From: UBA3537 sp045561735
GTDB taxonomy: Bacteria; Bacteroidota; Bacteroidia; Flavobacteriales; Flavobacteriaceae
Length of the DNA stretch: 64,000 bases
Reading direction: 5' to 3'
Assembly (NCBI GenBank): GCA_045561735.1
Contig: JBJKXC010000031.1
Span: 1 to 64,000, forward strand
Positions within the stretch are counted from its first letter, which is position 1. Each line of letters begins with the position of its first letter. Below the pieces are notes generated by a model. The model made no database searches and had not been told where the DNA came from. It saw only the letters and a list, made by a program, of their open reading frames with translations. A program made the position numbers and the translations under genes. Below, one piece after another: positions 42,338 to 51,097 of the stretch.

Positions 42338-43102
42338 ATGAGTTACGAATTAAAGTCGGACGGAAAATTTAAATATGCCGAAATTGGTGAAGGTCGCGTT
42401 ATCATTATTTTGCATGGGCTTATGGGAGGCCTCAGTAATTTTGATGGCGTGATTAAGAAGTTTAGCCAAATTGACTATAAATTGGTTTTACCGGAACTCC
42501 CTATATACACCCAAAGTCTCATAAATACGAATGTCAAAAGCTTTGCCAAATATCTAAAGGAGTTTATTGATTACAAAGACTACAAGGATGTTGTTCTTGT
42601 CGGAAACTCTTTAGGGGGACACATTGGCTTATATTATACCAAAAATAATCTGGACAGGGTCGCGGGAATTGTTCTAGCGGGAAGCTCTGGTCTTTATGAA
42701 AGTGCCATGGGCAGTGGATATACTAAACGTAGCGACTACAACGTTATGAAAGCTAAAGTTGAGGAAGTTTTTTACGATCCAGCTATAGCAACTAAAGAAA
42801 TTGTCGATGATGTTTACGCGACCGTAAACGACCGCAGCAAGCTGGTTAAAACGCTTGCCATTGCTAAAAGTGCTATTCGTCATAACATGGCTAAAGATCT
42901 TCCAAAAATTAACACAGCAGCTTGCATTATTTGGGGTAAAAATGACATTGTAACACCCCCAAATGTTGCTGAAGAGTTTCACAGTCTTTTACCAAATTCT
43001 GATTTGTACTGGATTGACAAATGTGGTCACGCCGCCATGATGGAACATCCAGATCGCTTTAATGAAATTCTTGCGGAATGGCTTCAAAAAAGAGGCCTAT
43101 AA
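42338..43102 (+). CDS. Alpha/beta hydrolase
   Basis: A 254-residue alpha/beta-hydrolase-fold enzyme. The oxyanion region is ILHGLMGGLSNFD. The nucleophile elbow is VLVGNSLGGHIG with the catalytic Ser. The acid is the Asp in IIWGKNDIVTPP, and the base is the His in KCGHAAMMEHP. A small cap lies at about residues 120-190. Substrate cannot be predicted; the family includes esterases, C-C hydrolases and haloperoxidase-like proteins. It precedes engB by ten bases on the same strand, an arrangement seen in other flavobacteria. Confidence 0.9.
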   Translation: MSYELKSDGKFKYAEIGEGRVIIILHGLMGGLSNFDGVIKKFSQIDYKLVLPELPIYTQSLINTNVKSFAKYLKEFIDYKDYKDVVLVGNSLGGHIGLYYTKNNLDRVAGIVLAGSSGLYESAMGSGYTKRSDYNVMKAKVEEVFYDPAIATKEIVDDVYATVNDRSKLVKTLAIAKSAIRHNMAKDLPKINTAACIIWGKNDIVTPPNVAEEFHSLLPNSDLYWIDKCGHAAMMEHPDRFNEILAEWLQKRGL

Positions 43103-43112
43103 GTTATTCAAA

Positions 43113-43715
43113 ATGCGCATCACATCCGCAACATTTGTCGTTAGTAATCAAGAGGTTTCTAAATGCCCGAAAAACCAACTTCCTGAATATGCCTTTATCG
43201 GCAGGAGTAATGTTGGTAAGTCATCTCTAATTAATATGATTACAAACCAAAAAAAATTAGCAAAAACTTCTGGACGCCCTGGGAAAACCCAGCTCATCAA
43301 TCATTTTATCATAAACAACCAATGGTATTTGGTTGATTTACCTGGCTATGGTTATGCCCGTGTTTCCAGATCTACAAAAAACACCTTTCAAAAATTTATA
43401 ACCGCCTATTTCAAACAAAGGAAACAACTGGTTTGTGCTTTTGTTTTGATTGACATTCGGCATGAACCCCAGCCAATTGACCTCAATTTCATGCAATGGT
43501 TGGGCGAAAACAACATCGCTTTCAATATTGTTTTTACAAAGTCTGATAAATTGAAACCCAAAGCGATTGAAAGAAATATCGAAGCTTACAAACAAGTTAT
43601 GTCGCAAACTTGGGAGGAAATGCCTCCCCATTTTGTAACGTCCTCATCAAATTACGTCGGAAAAGAAGACTTACTGAACTGCATTGATCAAATTAATTCG
43701 TCCTTGCAGAATTAA
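43113..43715 (+). CDS. engB: Ribosome-biogenesis GTP-binding protein EngB/YihA
   Basis: A 200-residue TRAFAC GTPase needed for large ribosomal-subunit assembly. G motifs: G1 IGRSNVGKSSLIN, G2 within SGRPGKTQLIN, G3 VDLPGYGYARV, G4 FTKSDKLKP and G5 VTSSSN. The start MRITSATFVVSNQ at 43113 fits the family; an earlier ATG at 43062 lies inside the hydrolase gene. It probably shares the hydrolase promoter. Confidence 0.96.
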   Translation: MRITSATFVVSNQEVSKCPKNQLPEYAFIGRSNVGKSSLINMITNQKKLAKTSGRPGKTQLINHFIINNQWYLVDLPGYGYARVSRSTKNTFQKFITAYFKQRKQLVCAFVLIDIRHEPQPIDLNFMQWLGENNIAFNIVFTKSDKLKPKAIERNIEAYKQVMSQTWEEMPPHFVTSSSNYVGKEDLLNCIDQINSSLQN

Positions 43716-43786
43716 ATTTTCAATTTGAAAAAATTATAATCTTTTCTGAGAAGATTTTTTTTACTTTAGCAATAAGATTAGAGTTC

Positions 43787-44524
43787 ATGGTTTACCTTCA
43801 AAATATTGGCGCTTATTTTTTAATGATTACGGAGATGTTTCGCAAACCCACAAAGTGGACCGTCATGAAACATTTAATCCTAAAGGAAGTTGAAGACTTG
43901 GTCATAGGATCACTCGGAATCGTTGCGTTTATTTCATTTTTTGTGGGTGGTGTTGTAACCATACAAACCGCCTTGAATATAAACAGCCCGCTAATTCCAA
44001 AATACTTAGTGGGATTCGCCACAAGACAATCCGTAATCTTAGAATTTGCACCCACTTTCATTTCAGTTATTATGGCAGGTAAAGTCGGCTCTTTTATAAC
44101 CTCCAGCATTGGGACCATGCGCGTGACGGAACAAATTGATGCACTAGAAGTGATGGGCGTAAATTCCATCAATTATTTAGTGTTTCCTAAAACAATTGCC
44201 ATGCTACTTTATCCTTTCGTTATCTCAATTGCAATGTTTTTAGGGATTATAGGCGGTATGGCTGCATGCGTGTACGGTGGTTTTTCAACACTGGAGGATT
44301 ACATTACTGGTATTCAATTGGATTTTATCCCCTTTCACATGACCTATGCCTTTATTAAAACATTTGTCTTTGCATTTATCCTAGCAACCATTCCCTCTTT
44401 TCACGGCTACTATATGAAAGGTGGGGCTTTAGAAGTTGGTAAAGCCAGCACCATCGCTTTTGTGTGGACAAGCGTGGTCATCATTTTAATCAATTATATA
44501 TTAACCCAAATGTTGCTAAGTTAA
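43787..44524 (+). CDS. mlaE: MlaE-family ABC transporter permease
   Basis: A 245-residue permease of the MlaE/YrbE family with about five to six membrane helices. Conserved stretches are GGVVTIQTALNI, APTFISVIMAGKVGSFITSSIGTM and the signature TEQIDALEVMGVNSINYLVFPK, typical of MlaE. It forms the membrane part of an ABC lipid transporter between inner and outer membranes. The ATPase gene overlaps its stop (TAATG). The MCE-domain partner MlaD is not adjacent. Confidence 0.94.
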   Translation: MVYLQNIGAYFLMITEMFRKPTKWTVMKHLILKEVEDLVIGSLGIVAFISFFVGGVVTIQTALNINSPLIPKYLVGFATRQSVILEFAPTFISVIMAGKVGSFITSSIGTMRVTEQIDALEVMGVNSINYLVFPKTIAMLLYPFVISIAMFLGIIGGMAACVYGGFSTLEDYITGIQLDFIPFHMTYAFIKTFVFAFILATIPSFHGYYMKGGALEVGKASTIAFVWTSVVIILINYILTQMLLS

Positions 44525-45285
44525 TGATTGAAGTTGAAAATTTACACAAGTCCTTCGGGGATGCAAAAGTATTGAAAGGTATTTCTACTAGCTTTGAACA
44601 GGGAAAAACAAACCTTATCATTGGTCAGAGTGGCTCTGGAAAAACAGTTTTTCTAAAGTGTTTGTTAGGCCTTATTGAGTACACCCAAGGAAGTATCTCC
44701 TACGATCAAGAAAAGTTTGATGGCCTTACAGATGCTAAAAAAAGAATCCTTCGCTCCAAGATTGGAATGGTGTTCCAAGGAAGTGCCTTGTTTGACTCAA
44801 TGACCATTTTAGAAAATGTTATGTTTCCTTTGCGTATGTTTACCAATCAAAGCGAAAGTGAAATGCAGGATCGCGCCAATATAGTACTGAAACGGGTTAA
44901 CTTATTAGATGTTCATTCTAAAATGCCAAGTGAAGCATCGGGTGGGATGCAAAAAAGAGTCGCAATTGCTAGGGCGATTGTCAACAATCCCAAATATCTT
45001 TTTTGTGATGAGCCAAATTCGGGATTGGATCCAAAAACAGCCATCGTTATAGACAACTTAATTCATGAAATTACAAAGGAATACGGCATCGTAACGGTCA
45101 TAAATTCCCACGATATGAATTCTGTGATGGAAATTGGGGAAAAAATTATTTTTCTGAAGGATGGTGAAAAAGCCTGGGAAGGCAGCAAAGAGACCATTTT
45201 TAGAACAGACAATGAAGCTGTTTCAAGCTTTGTTTACTCCTCTAATCTATTTAAAAAAGTACGGGAAATGTACCTGCGGGGATAG
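44524..45285 (+). CDS. mlaF: MlaF-family ABC transporter ATP-binding protein
   Basis: A 253-residue ABC ATPase. Walker A is GQSGSGKTVFLKC, the Q loop is VFQGSALFDSMT, the signature is EASGGMQKRVAIARA, Walker B is YLFCDEPNSGLDP and the switch His is INSHDMNSV. The SALFDSMTV/ILENVMFPL stretch is typical of the MlaF group. It begins with ATG overlapping the mlaE stop, indicating translational coupling, and drives lipid exchange across the envelope. It converges with the DUF389 gene. Confidence 0.95.
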   Translation: MIEVENLHKSFGDAKVLKGISTSFEQGKTNLIIGQSGSGKTVFLKCLLGLIEYTQGSISYDQEKFDGLTDAKKRILRSKIGMVFQGSALFDSMTILENVMFPLRMFTNQSESEMQDRANIVLKRVNLLDVHSKMPSEASGGMQKRVAIARAIVNNPKYLFCDEPNSGLDPKTAIVIDNLIHEITKEYGIVTVINSHDMNSVMEIGEKIIFLKDGEKAWEGSKETIFRTDNEAVSSFVYSSNLFKKVREMYLRG

Positions 45286-45288
45286 GGC

Positions 45289-46704
45289 TTAATCCGTTAC
45301 AATCTCAATATTTTCAAGCCCACTATCGTCAATAAGCCAAGCTTTTAATGCCTTAGTTTTTTGAGTTCTTAGACTGTCTAACATTGTGGGATCCCATTTA
45401 ACCCTGGCAACATAAATGGTGTCCGTAGCTCTGAAATCGGAAGATTGTAGAAACTTAGAATACCCAAAAGATTTTAAGTCAGGAAATTGAATTTTCACAT
45501 CCTTGGCAACATTTAGAAAATTTGTGTTAAACTTAGAATTTTGTGTAGCCTCAAGTACTAAATTTAGACTATCAATTGTATAATTTAAAGTCTCTATTTT
45601 ATCTAGTGCAATATCGTAAAGCTCTAAAATTTTATCGGTGCTGCGGTTGCTATTTCCGTTGATTTTAAGTTCAAAATATTTTATCTCTTCAAACTGATTT
45701 AGTTCATTCAACAGATCTGATTTTGTTGCTTCACTCACATCTCCATTAAAAGTAAGCGTAATTATTTTTAAATCCTTATCAATTTTTTCACGCTGTAACC
45801 ATAGATTGGGGTTACTCTTAATTTCGTTTTCTAAAAAAGTATTATACTCAATATCGTATTTAGAATCTTTTAAGACATCATAAAAAGTCCAACCCGCATA
45901 AAGCGTTAAGCTAAACGCAACTGCTGCGGCAATTCTGGCAATATTTCTACGTCTTTTAGAATTAGCATAAGTTACCATTGGAAAACGCAAAAATTTCAAC
46001 AAAATAAACGTTGCTAAGGCAATAAATATGGTATTTATTATAAATAACAACATCGCACCACGAAAATATTCCCAATTGCCTTGAGAAAGCCCGTATCCAG
46101 CAGTACAGAGCGGTGGCATTAACGCAGTGGCAATGGCAACCCCAAAAATCACCGTTGCAATGGTTCCCTTTTTAGTGCGTGCAATAATCAGCGCTAAACC
46201 TCCAAAGAAAGCGATAAATACATCTCTAATGTCAGGCTTCACTCTGCCCAAAAGTTCAGAAGTTTCAGTGTGTAATGGAAAAAATCTAAAAAATAAAAAA
46301 GCCGTAAATAAACTCAGCACTAACATTGTACCCAAATTAATCATTGATTTTTTTAGGGTGTCAATATCATTTGTAGCTATAGAAAGACCAACGCCCAAAA
46401 TGGGACCCATTAGAGGAGAAATTAGCATCGCGCCAATCACAACCGCTGTGGAGTTGGCATTGAGACCAACTGAACATACAAAAATAGAACAAATTAAAAT
46501 CCATGCGGTAGCCCCTTTAATTGAAATATCCGCCTTTATCGCAGAAATAGTGGCTTCACGATCTGTGTCATGACGAAAATCTAAAAGCTCAATAAGGAAC
46601 AACTTTAAAGATGAAAAAAGACCTTTGGCATCCTGTTTCAAAGCTGATTTGGAGTTTTCTAGAGATTCTTCTTGAGTTTCCTGATTAAAATTACCGTTCA
46701 TCAT
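45289..46704 (-). CDS. DUF389 domain membrane protein
   Basis: A 471-residue protein with about six membrane helices in the central DUF389 domain, recognised by NSTAVVIGAMLISPLMGPILGVGLSIA and the later ATALMPPLCTAGYGLSQG. The C-terminal about 200 residues after the last helix form an extramembrane domain not seen in the shortest members. The function of the family is not established. The start may be either of two adjacent Met codons. It stands alone, converging with mlaF and 88 bases downstream of the SprT-like gene. Confidence 0.9.
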   Translation of the reverse strand: MMNGNFNQETQEESLENSKSALKQDAKGLFSSLKLFLIELLDFRHDTDREATISAIKADISIKGATAWILICSIFVCSVGLNANSTAVVIGAMLISPLMGPILGVGLSIATNDIDTLKKSMINLGTMLVLSLFTAFLFFRFFPLHTETSELLGRVKPDIRDVFIAFFGGLALIIARTKKGTIATVIFGVAIATALMPPLCTAGYGLSQGNWEYFRGAMLLFIINTIFIALATFILLKFLRFPMVTYANSKRRRNIARIAAAVAFSLTLYAGWTFYDVLKDSKYDIEYNTFLENEIKSNPNLWLQREKIDKDLKIITLTFNGDVSEATKSDLLNELNQFEEIKYFELKINGNSNRSTDKILELYDIALDKIETLNYTIDSLNLVLEATQNSKFNTNFLNVAKDVKIQFPDLKSFGYSKFLQSSDFRATDTIYVARVKWDPTMLDSLRTQKTKALKAWLIDDSGLENIEIVTD

Positions 46705-46792
46705 TGCATTTTTTTAAAATATCTTAATCTTAAAGCTGTTTGCAGATTTTGTAGTTCTTGCTTTTTTTGGAAATATAAGCAAAATTTGTGTT

Positions 46793-47392
46793 TTATGCAT
46801 CCATCAATTCAACTTCAGCATTGGGATTAAATGCATACATCCGTCCAGAATCAATTGCAATACATTCGTAACGGGTGCGTCTTTTTTTTCCTTTTTTATA
46901 CATTTTACCGTTAGAGGCTATAAACGTTGATCCGGGCTTCAAATCAAAAATATAGATTTTATTATTAGGGGGGTCAAGCGATTTTAAAGCCAATGACAAA
47001 TGGACGTCTGAATCAGTAGTCGCTTTTGGGTTCTTAATGTATTTCGCTAAAAGCGGTAAAATTGTGTTTGGAAACACATCGGGTCTTAAAAAAGGCAACA
47101 TTATTTTTTGAAACATCTGTTTCCACTCCGCTCCATGAGGTTGTATACCATTTCCATAAAACTGATAGGCATGGTAATGTGCGATTTCATGAAGTAAGGT
47201 TACAAGAAAACGCCAAGGGTTTAAACTAGCATTGACCGTAATTTGATGTCCTCCATTTTTAAGTTTACGGTAATCGCCATGGCGGGTTTTTCGGGCTTTT
47301 TTTACATTGATCTGTAAATCTTTATCATTTAAAAGTGTATGAATCTGGGCCTGGGCTGCCTCTGGTATATATGTTGCAATATTCTGATCCAT
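46793..47392 (-). CDS. SprT-like zinc metalloprotease-fold protein
   Basis: A 199-residue SprT-family protein with the zinc-binding helix TLLHEIAHYHAYQ (HExxH) at about residues 65-78 and a following HGAEWKQMF segment that supplies the third ligand. The C-terminal half contains strands with basic residues (KKGKKRRTRYEC), where SprT proteins usually carry a zinc ribbon, but the cysteine pairs are missing here. The role is unknown; relatives include DNA-protein-crosslink proteases. It lies 11 bases downstream of argS on the same strand. Confidence 0.87.
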   Translation of the reverse strand: MDQNIATYIPEAAQAQIHTLLNDKDLQINVKKARKTRHGDYRKLKNGGHQITVNASLNPWRFLVTLLHEIAHYHAYQFYGNGIQPHGAEWKQMFQKIMLPFLRPDVFPNTILPLLAKYIKNPKATTDSDVHLSLALKSLDPPNNKIYIFDLKPGSTFIASNGKMYKKGKKRRTRYECIAIDSGRMYAFNPNAEVELMDA

Positions 47393-47403
47393 ACAAAAAA
47401 GTG

Positions 47404-49179
47404 TTACATGCGCTCTGGAACCTTAATTCCAAGTAAACCAAAGGCTTTTTTAATGGTATCGCCTACTACACTGCAAAGCTGAACTCTAAACTGTTTTTCA
47501 GCGGCAGTTTCGGCGCCAAAAATGGAAATATTTTGATAAAAAGAATTAAACTCTTTCACCAAATCATAGGTGTAATTTGCCACAATAGCGGGACTGTAAT
47601 TGGAGGCAGCTTGCTGTATGGTTACCGGAAAGACTTCCAGTTGTTTCAATACATTTTTCTCCTTTTCGTTCAATGAAACCACAGCTAATGGTAACTCTAG
47701 ATCTACATCGGATTTACGTAGAATGGCTTGAATTCGCGCATAAGTATACTGAATAAAAGGCCCTGTATTTCCTTGAAAATCTACAGATGCTTCTGGGTCA
47801 AATAAAATTGTTTTTTTAGGATCTACCTTTAAAATGAAATACTTAAGTGCACCTAAACCAATGGTGGTGTAGGTCTGATTCTTTTCGTCAATGGAATAGC
47901 CCTCTAATTTCCCTAATTCTTTAGAAATACTTTTGGCGGTTAGCGTCATTTCAGAAATCAGGTCGTCTGCATCCACGACCGTTCCTTCACGACTTTTCAT
48001 CTTACCACTTGGTAAATCTACCATGCCATAACTCAAATGAAAAAGGTTATCGGCCCATTCAAAACCTAATTTCTTAAGAATTAAAAACAATACTTTAAAA
48101 TGATAGTCTTGCTCATTACCGACTGTGTAAACCATGGCGGAAACGTCAGGGAAATCTTTAAGCCTCTGAATTGCAGTACCAATATCTTGAGTCATATAAA
48201 CGGAACTACCATCGGCACGTAAAACAATTTTTTCATCCAAACCTTCTTGAGATAAATCACACCAAACGGAACCATCAGGTTTTCTGTAAAACACCTTCGT
48301 TTTCAATCCTTCATCGATGAAAGATTTGCCTAATAAATAGGTCTGACTTTCATAATAATAACTATCAAAATCAACCCCTAGGTTTTTATAAGTGACTTCA
48401 AAGCCAGCATAAACCCATTGGTTCATTTGTTTCCATAAAGCGACAGTATCTGCATCGCCGGCTTCCCATTTTAAAAGCATTTCTTGGGCTTCTAAAAGAA
48501 TTGGTGCTTTGGTTTTAGCTTCTTCTTTAGTGAACCCTTGCGTTTCTAATTCGGCTATTTCGGTCTTGTAAACTTGATCGAATTTTACATAAAAATTTCC
48601 CACAAATTTATCGCCTTTCAGGGCTGAACTTTCCGGAGTTTGACCTTCGCCATAGCGCTGCCAGGCAAGCATGCTTTTACAAATATGAATGCCGCGGTCA
48701 TTGATGATTTGAGTTTTATAAACCTTATGCCCTGCCGCCTTTAAAATCTGAGCTACACTGTAGCCCATAAGATTGTTGCGTATATGGCCTAAATGAAGGG
48801 GTTTGTTGGTATTGGGAGATGAGTATTCTACCATCACAGCACCTTTAGTAGAAGGGTCCGAAAAGCCATAGTTTGAATCAGAATTTAAAGCCCGGAAAAT
48901 TTCCATATAAAAGGCATTGGAAAGCACAAGATTTAAAAAACCTTTAACCACATTAAAACCAACAACTTCTTCTGAATTTTCAACCAAATACTGCCCCAAT
49001 TGTTCTCCCAATACTGCAGGGTTCATTTTGACCTTTCTTAACATCGGAAATGTCACAACAGTGATGTCCCCTTCAAAATCTTTACGGGTAGATTGAAACT
49101 CAACCGACCCAATGGATGAAGAAAACAGCACATCAAACGCAGTTTGTATGTGCTTCGATAAACGAGATTGAAGGTGCAT
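47404..49179 (-). CDS. argS: Arginine--tRNA ligase
   Basis: A 591-residue class I aminoacyl-tRNA synthetase. The N-terminal additional domain of about 110 residues is followed by the catalytic core with SPNTNKPLHLGHIRNN (HIGH-type motif), TQDIGTAIQRL and the KMSKS-position GKMKSREGT. The C-terminal anticodon-binding helical domain ends in GLLGIKVPERM, the usual ArgRS terminus. A TAnnTTTG promoter element lies 21 bases upstream. The two upstream genes encode arginine/citrulline-modifying enzymes. Confidence 0.97.
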   Translation of the reverse strand: MHLQSRLSKHIQTAFDVLFSSSIGSVEFQSTRKDFEGDITVVTFPMLRKVKMNPAVLGEQLGQYLVENSEEVVGFNVVKGFLNLVLSNAFYMEIFRALNSDSNYGFSDPSTKGAVMVEYSSPNTNKPLHLGHIRNNLMGYSVAQILKAAGHKVYKTQIINDRGIHICKSMLAWQRYGEGQTPESSALKGDKFVGNFYVKFDQVYKTEIAELETQGFTKEEAKTKAPILLEAQEMLLKWEAGDADTVALWKQMNQWVYAGFEVTYKNLGVDFDSYYYESQTYLLGKSFIDEGLKTKVFYRKPDGSVWCDLSQEGLDEKIVLRADGSSVYMTQDIGTAIQRLKDFPDVSAMVYTVGNEQDYHFKVLFLILKKLGFEWADNLFHLSYGMVDLPSGKMKSREGTVVDADDLISEMTLTAKSISKELGKLEGYSIDEKNQTYTTIGLGALKYFILKVDPKKTILFDPEASVDFQGNTGPFIQYTYARIQAILRKSDVDLELPLAVVSLNEKEKNVLKQLEVFPVTIQQAASNYSPAIVANYTYDLVKEFNSFYQNISIFGAETAAEKQFRVQLCSVVGDTIKKAFGLLGIKVPERM

Positions 49180-49199
49180 TAGGCGTTCTATTTCAATTT

Positions 49200-49207
49200 C
49201 AAAGATA
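49200..49207 (-). promoter_or_regulatory. Promoter -7 element of argS
   Basis: On the minus strand TATCTTTG matches TAnnTTTG, 21 bases before the argS start, just after the ctlX stop. Confidence 0.45.
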
Positions 49208-49226
49208 CATTTTTTTAAAGCTAAAT

Positions 49227-50168
49227 TTAAGTCGCTTTAGGCAAAAATATCTCAGCCATCATGCATCGCGCACTGCCCCCGCCACAAGCTTCTATAGTGT
49301 GTAAGGGACTTGAAATGATGGAACCGTGGTTTTCAAGGACTTTTATTTGAGCTGGCTCTAGACAATCAAAAGCAGATTGACTCATGACGAGGTAAGGAAT
49401 TTCATCGCTGCCTTTTAATTGAAGCATATTACCCGCAAATTGATGAACTTGACTTTCTGAAATATCAATGATTTGTTTACCGTCTTGCTTTAAATGCATC
49501 AAAACATTTTTACGTTCCTTTTTATCGTCAATTGAAGCCAGGCAAACGACTGCAAAGCGGTCTCCAATACACATCATGACATTGGTATGGTATATTTTCT
49601 TGCGCGCTTCAGCCACCGTTTGATAGGCTGAAAAAATGACGGGAAAATAATCAAAATCTTCGCAAAACTCGATAAACAATCCCTCATCTGCGCGAGGTGA
49701 AAGAGCGCAATACGCTTTTCTATTTATACGGTCTAAAATAACACTGCCTGTTCCTTCTAAGAATACTGAAGCAGCTTCAGCATTTGTGTAATCTTGAACA
49801 GAATTGATTAAAAATCCTTGTTTTTCCACACCTTCCAATATAGATTCTTTGCGTTCCAAACGTCTATTTTTAGCAAACATTGGATACAGAGCAATGGATC
49901 CATTATTGTGAAATGAAATCCAATTGTTCGGGAAGATAGAATCTGGGGTATCAAATTCTTGGGTGTCGTTCACGACAATGGCTTGAATCCCGACCGCTCT
50001 TAATTTATATACAAAAGCATCAAACTCCTGAACCGCCTTACTGTTGATGGTTGAAGGGCTTAAATTACCTAGGACTTTCTGATAATAATTGTTAACGGCC
50101 GTTTGCTCGTTCATTCGAAATTGAATGGGGCGAATCATTAAGATGCTATTGGTGATTTGGCAGTTCAT
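49227..50168 (-). CDS. ctlX: Citrulline utilization hydrolase CtlX (amidinotransferase fold)
   Basis: A 313-residue protein of the guanidino-group-modifying superfamily with the five-bladed alpha/beta propeller fold. The segments DSIFPNNWISFH and VFLEGTGSVILDR carry the acidic residues; YHTNVMMCIGDRFAVVC carries the catalytic His; and ACGGGSARCMMAEIF near the C-terminus carries the nucleophilic Cys. CtlX members are assigned to hydrolysis of citrulline. It is one base downstream of a second superfamily member, forming a pair before argS. Substrate assignment is by family similarity. Confidence 0.87.
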   Translation of the reverse strand: MNCQITNSILMIRPIQFRMNEQTAVNNYYQKVLGNLSPSTINSKAVQEFDAFVYKLRAVGIQAIVVNDTQEFDTPDSIFPNNWISFHNNGSIALYPMFAKNRRLERKESILEGVEKQGFLINSVQDYTNAEAASVFLEGTGSVILDRINRKAYCALSPRADEGLFIEFCEDFDYFPVIFSAYQTVAEARKKIYHTNVMMCIGDRFAVVCLASIDDKKERKNVLMHLKQDGKQIIDISESQVHQFAGNMLQLKGSDEIPYLVMSQSAFDCLEPAQIKVLENHGSIISSPLHTIEACGGGSARCMMAEIFLPKAT

Positions 50169-50169
50169 A

Positions 50170-51084
50170 TCAAGTGCGAATTAATGGCATGGTTGAACAA
50201 CGAAACAGCCCGCCTTGTTTAGAAATTTCTGAATATGCAACTTCTTCAACAATAAAACCTTGAAGGCGTAGCCATTGGTTCAGACGGGTGAAATTTTGTT
50301 CTGAAACAACAATGTCTTCTGAAATTGAAAACACATTACAATTCATGGTGGCCATTTCATTTTTGGAAGCTTGGAATAAATTTTCTTTTCCAAACAGATT
50401 CTCTAAAAATTGACAATCCAAAGGATTTAAAAACCCTGCTTTATGAATCAAGGCTTTGCCTTTTCCTATAGGCTGGAAACAACAATCCAAATGCAAGGCA
50501 TTTTCTTGAGGTTCGGTATTGGACTTTTTAAGCTCAAAAGTTTTTAGGGTCTTGTGAGGAAACAAAGATTTAAGAGCATCAATAGCCTTTTGATTTGTAC
50601 GTGCCGTAATAAAGTCAGAATAATCAGGACCTGTGTAGACACCTGCAAATAAATAATCATTGAAAAGAATGACGTCACCCCCTTCAATATGACATTCTTC
50701 GGGCAATTCAATGATTTTTCTTGAGTCAATTTGTTCTAAAATATGAGACATGGCAGAAAATTCATTTTCACGATCGGGCAAAATATTGGATTTTATGATT
50801 TTATCCTCTATGACAAACGCAACATCTCTGGCAAAAATCTGGTTGCAATCAGGGATGATATGAGGTCTAAAAACAGTCACATTGTTACGTTTAAAAACCG
50901 CCTCTAATGCACTCAATTCTTTTAACATTTGTGGCTCTAAAGGATAGGTGCCAGCTTTGACATGCATTAAACTGCTTGGGTCGTAACACGCTGCGGGGGT
51001 GGGTGTAGGGCCATTGCTCTGTGCTATTCCGAGAACGACCGCTTTTAATGGACTTGTTTCGTTGACAACATTGAGCTGAATCAT
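50170..51084 (-). CDS. Arginine deiminase/dimethylargininase-like protein
   Basis: A 304-residue guanidino-group-modifying enzyme. It shows the family features IFARDVAFVIEDKII (substrate-binding Asp), ECHIEGGDVILFND (acidic pair near the active site), ALHLDCCFQPIGKGKAL (catalytic His) and QGGLFRCSTMPLIR (nucleophilic Cys at the C-terminus). Members hydrolyse arginine or methylarginines to citrulline, or transfer amidino groups; which is done here is not certain. Its partner one base downstream is CtlX, so an arginine to citrulline to ornithine route is plausible. It starts 13 bases after the gltA stop. Confidence 0.85.
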   Translation of the reverse strand: MIQLNVVNETSPLKAVVLGIAQSNGPTPTPAACYDPSSLMHVKAGTYPLEPQMLKELSALEAVFKRNNVTVFRPHIIPDCNQIFARDVAFVIEDKIIKSNILPDRENEFSAMSHILEQIDSRKIIELPEECHIEGGDVILFNDYLFAGVYTGPDYSDFITARTNQKAIDALKSLFPHKTLKTFELKKSNTEPQENALHLDCCFQPIGKGKALIHKAGFLNPLDCQFLENLFGKENLFQASKNEMATMNCNVFSISEDIVVSEQNFTRLNQWLRLQGFIVEEVAYSEISKQGGLFRCSTMPLIRT

Positions 51085-51097
51085 AACATAAGTTTAT

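Noticed and set aside
43813..44172. A 119-codon minus-strand frame inside mlaE
   Set aside because: It is a shadow of the conserved permease and has no promoter or family resemblance.
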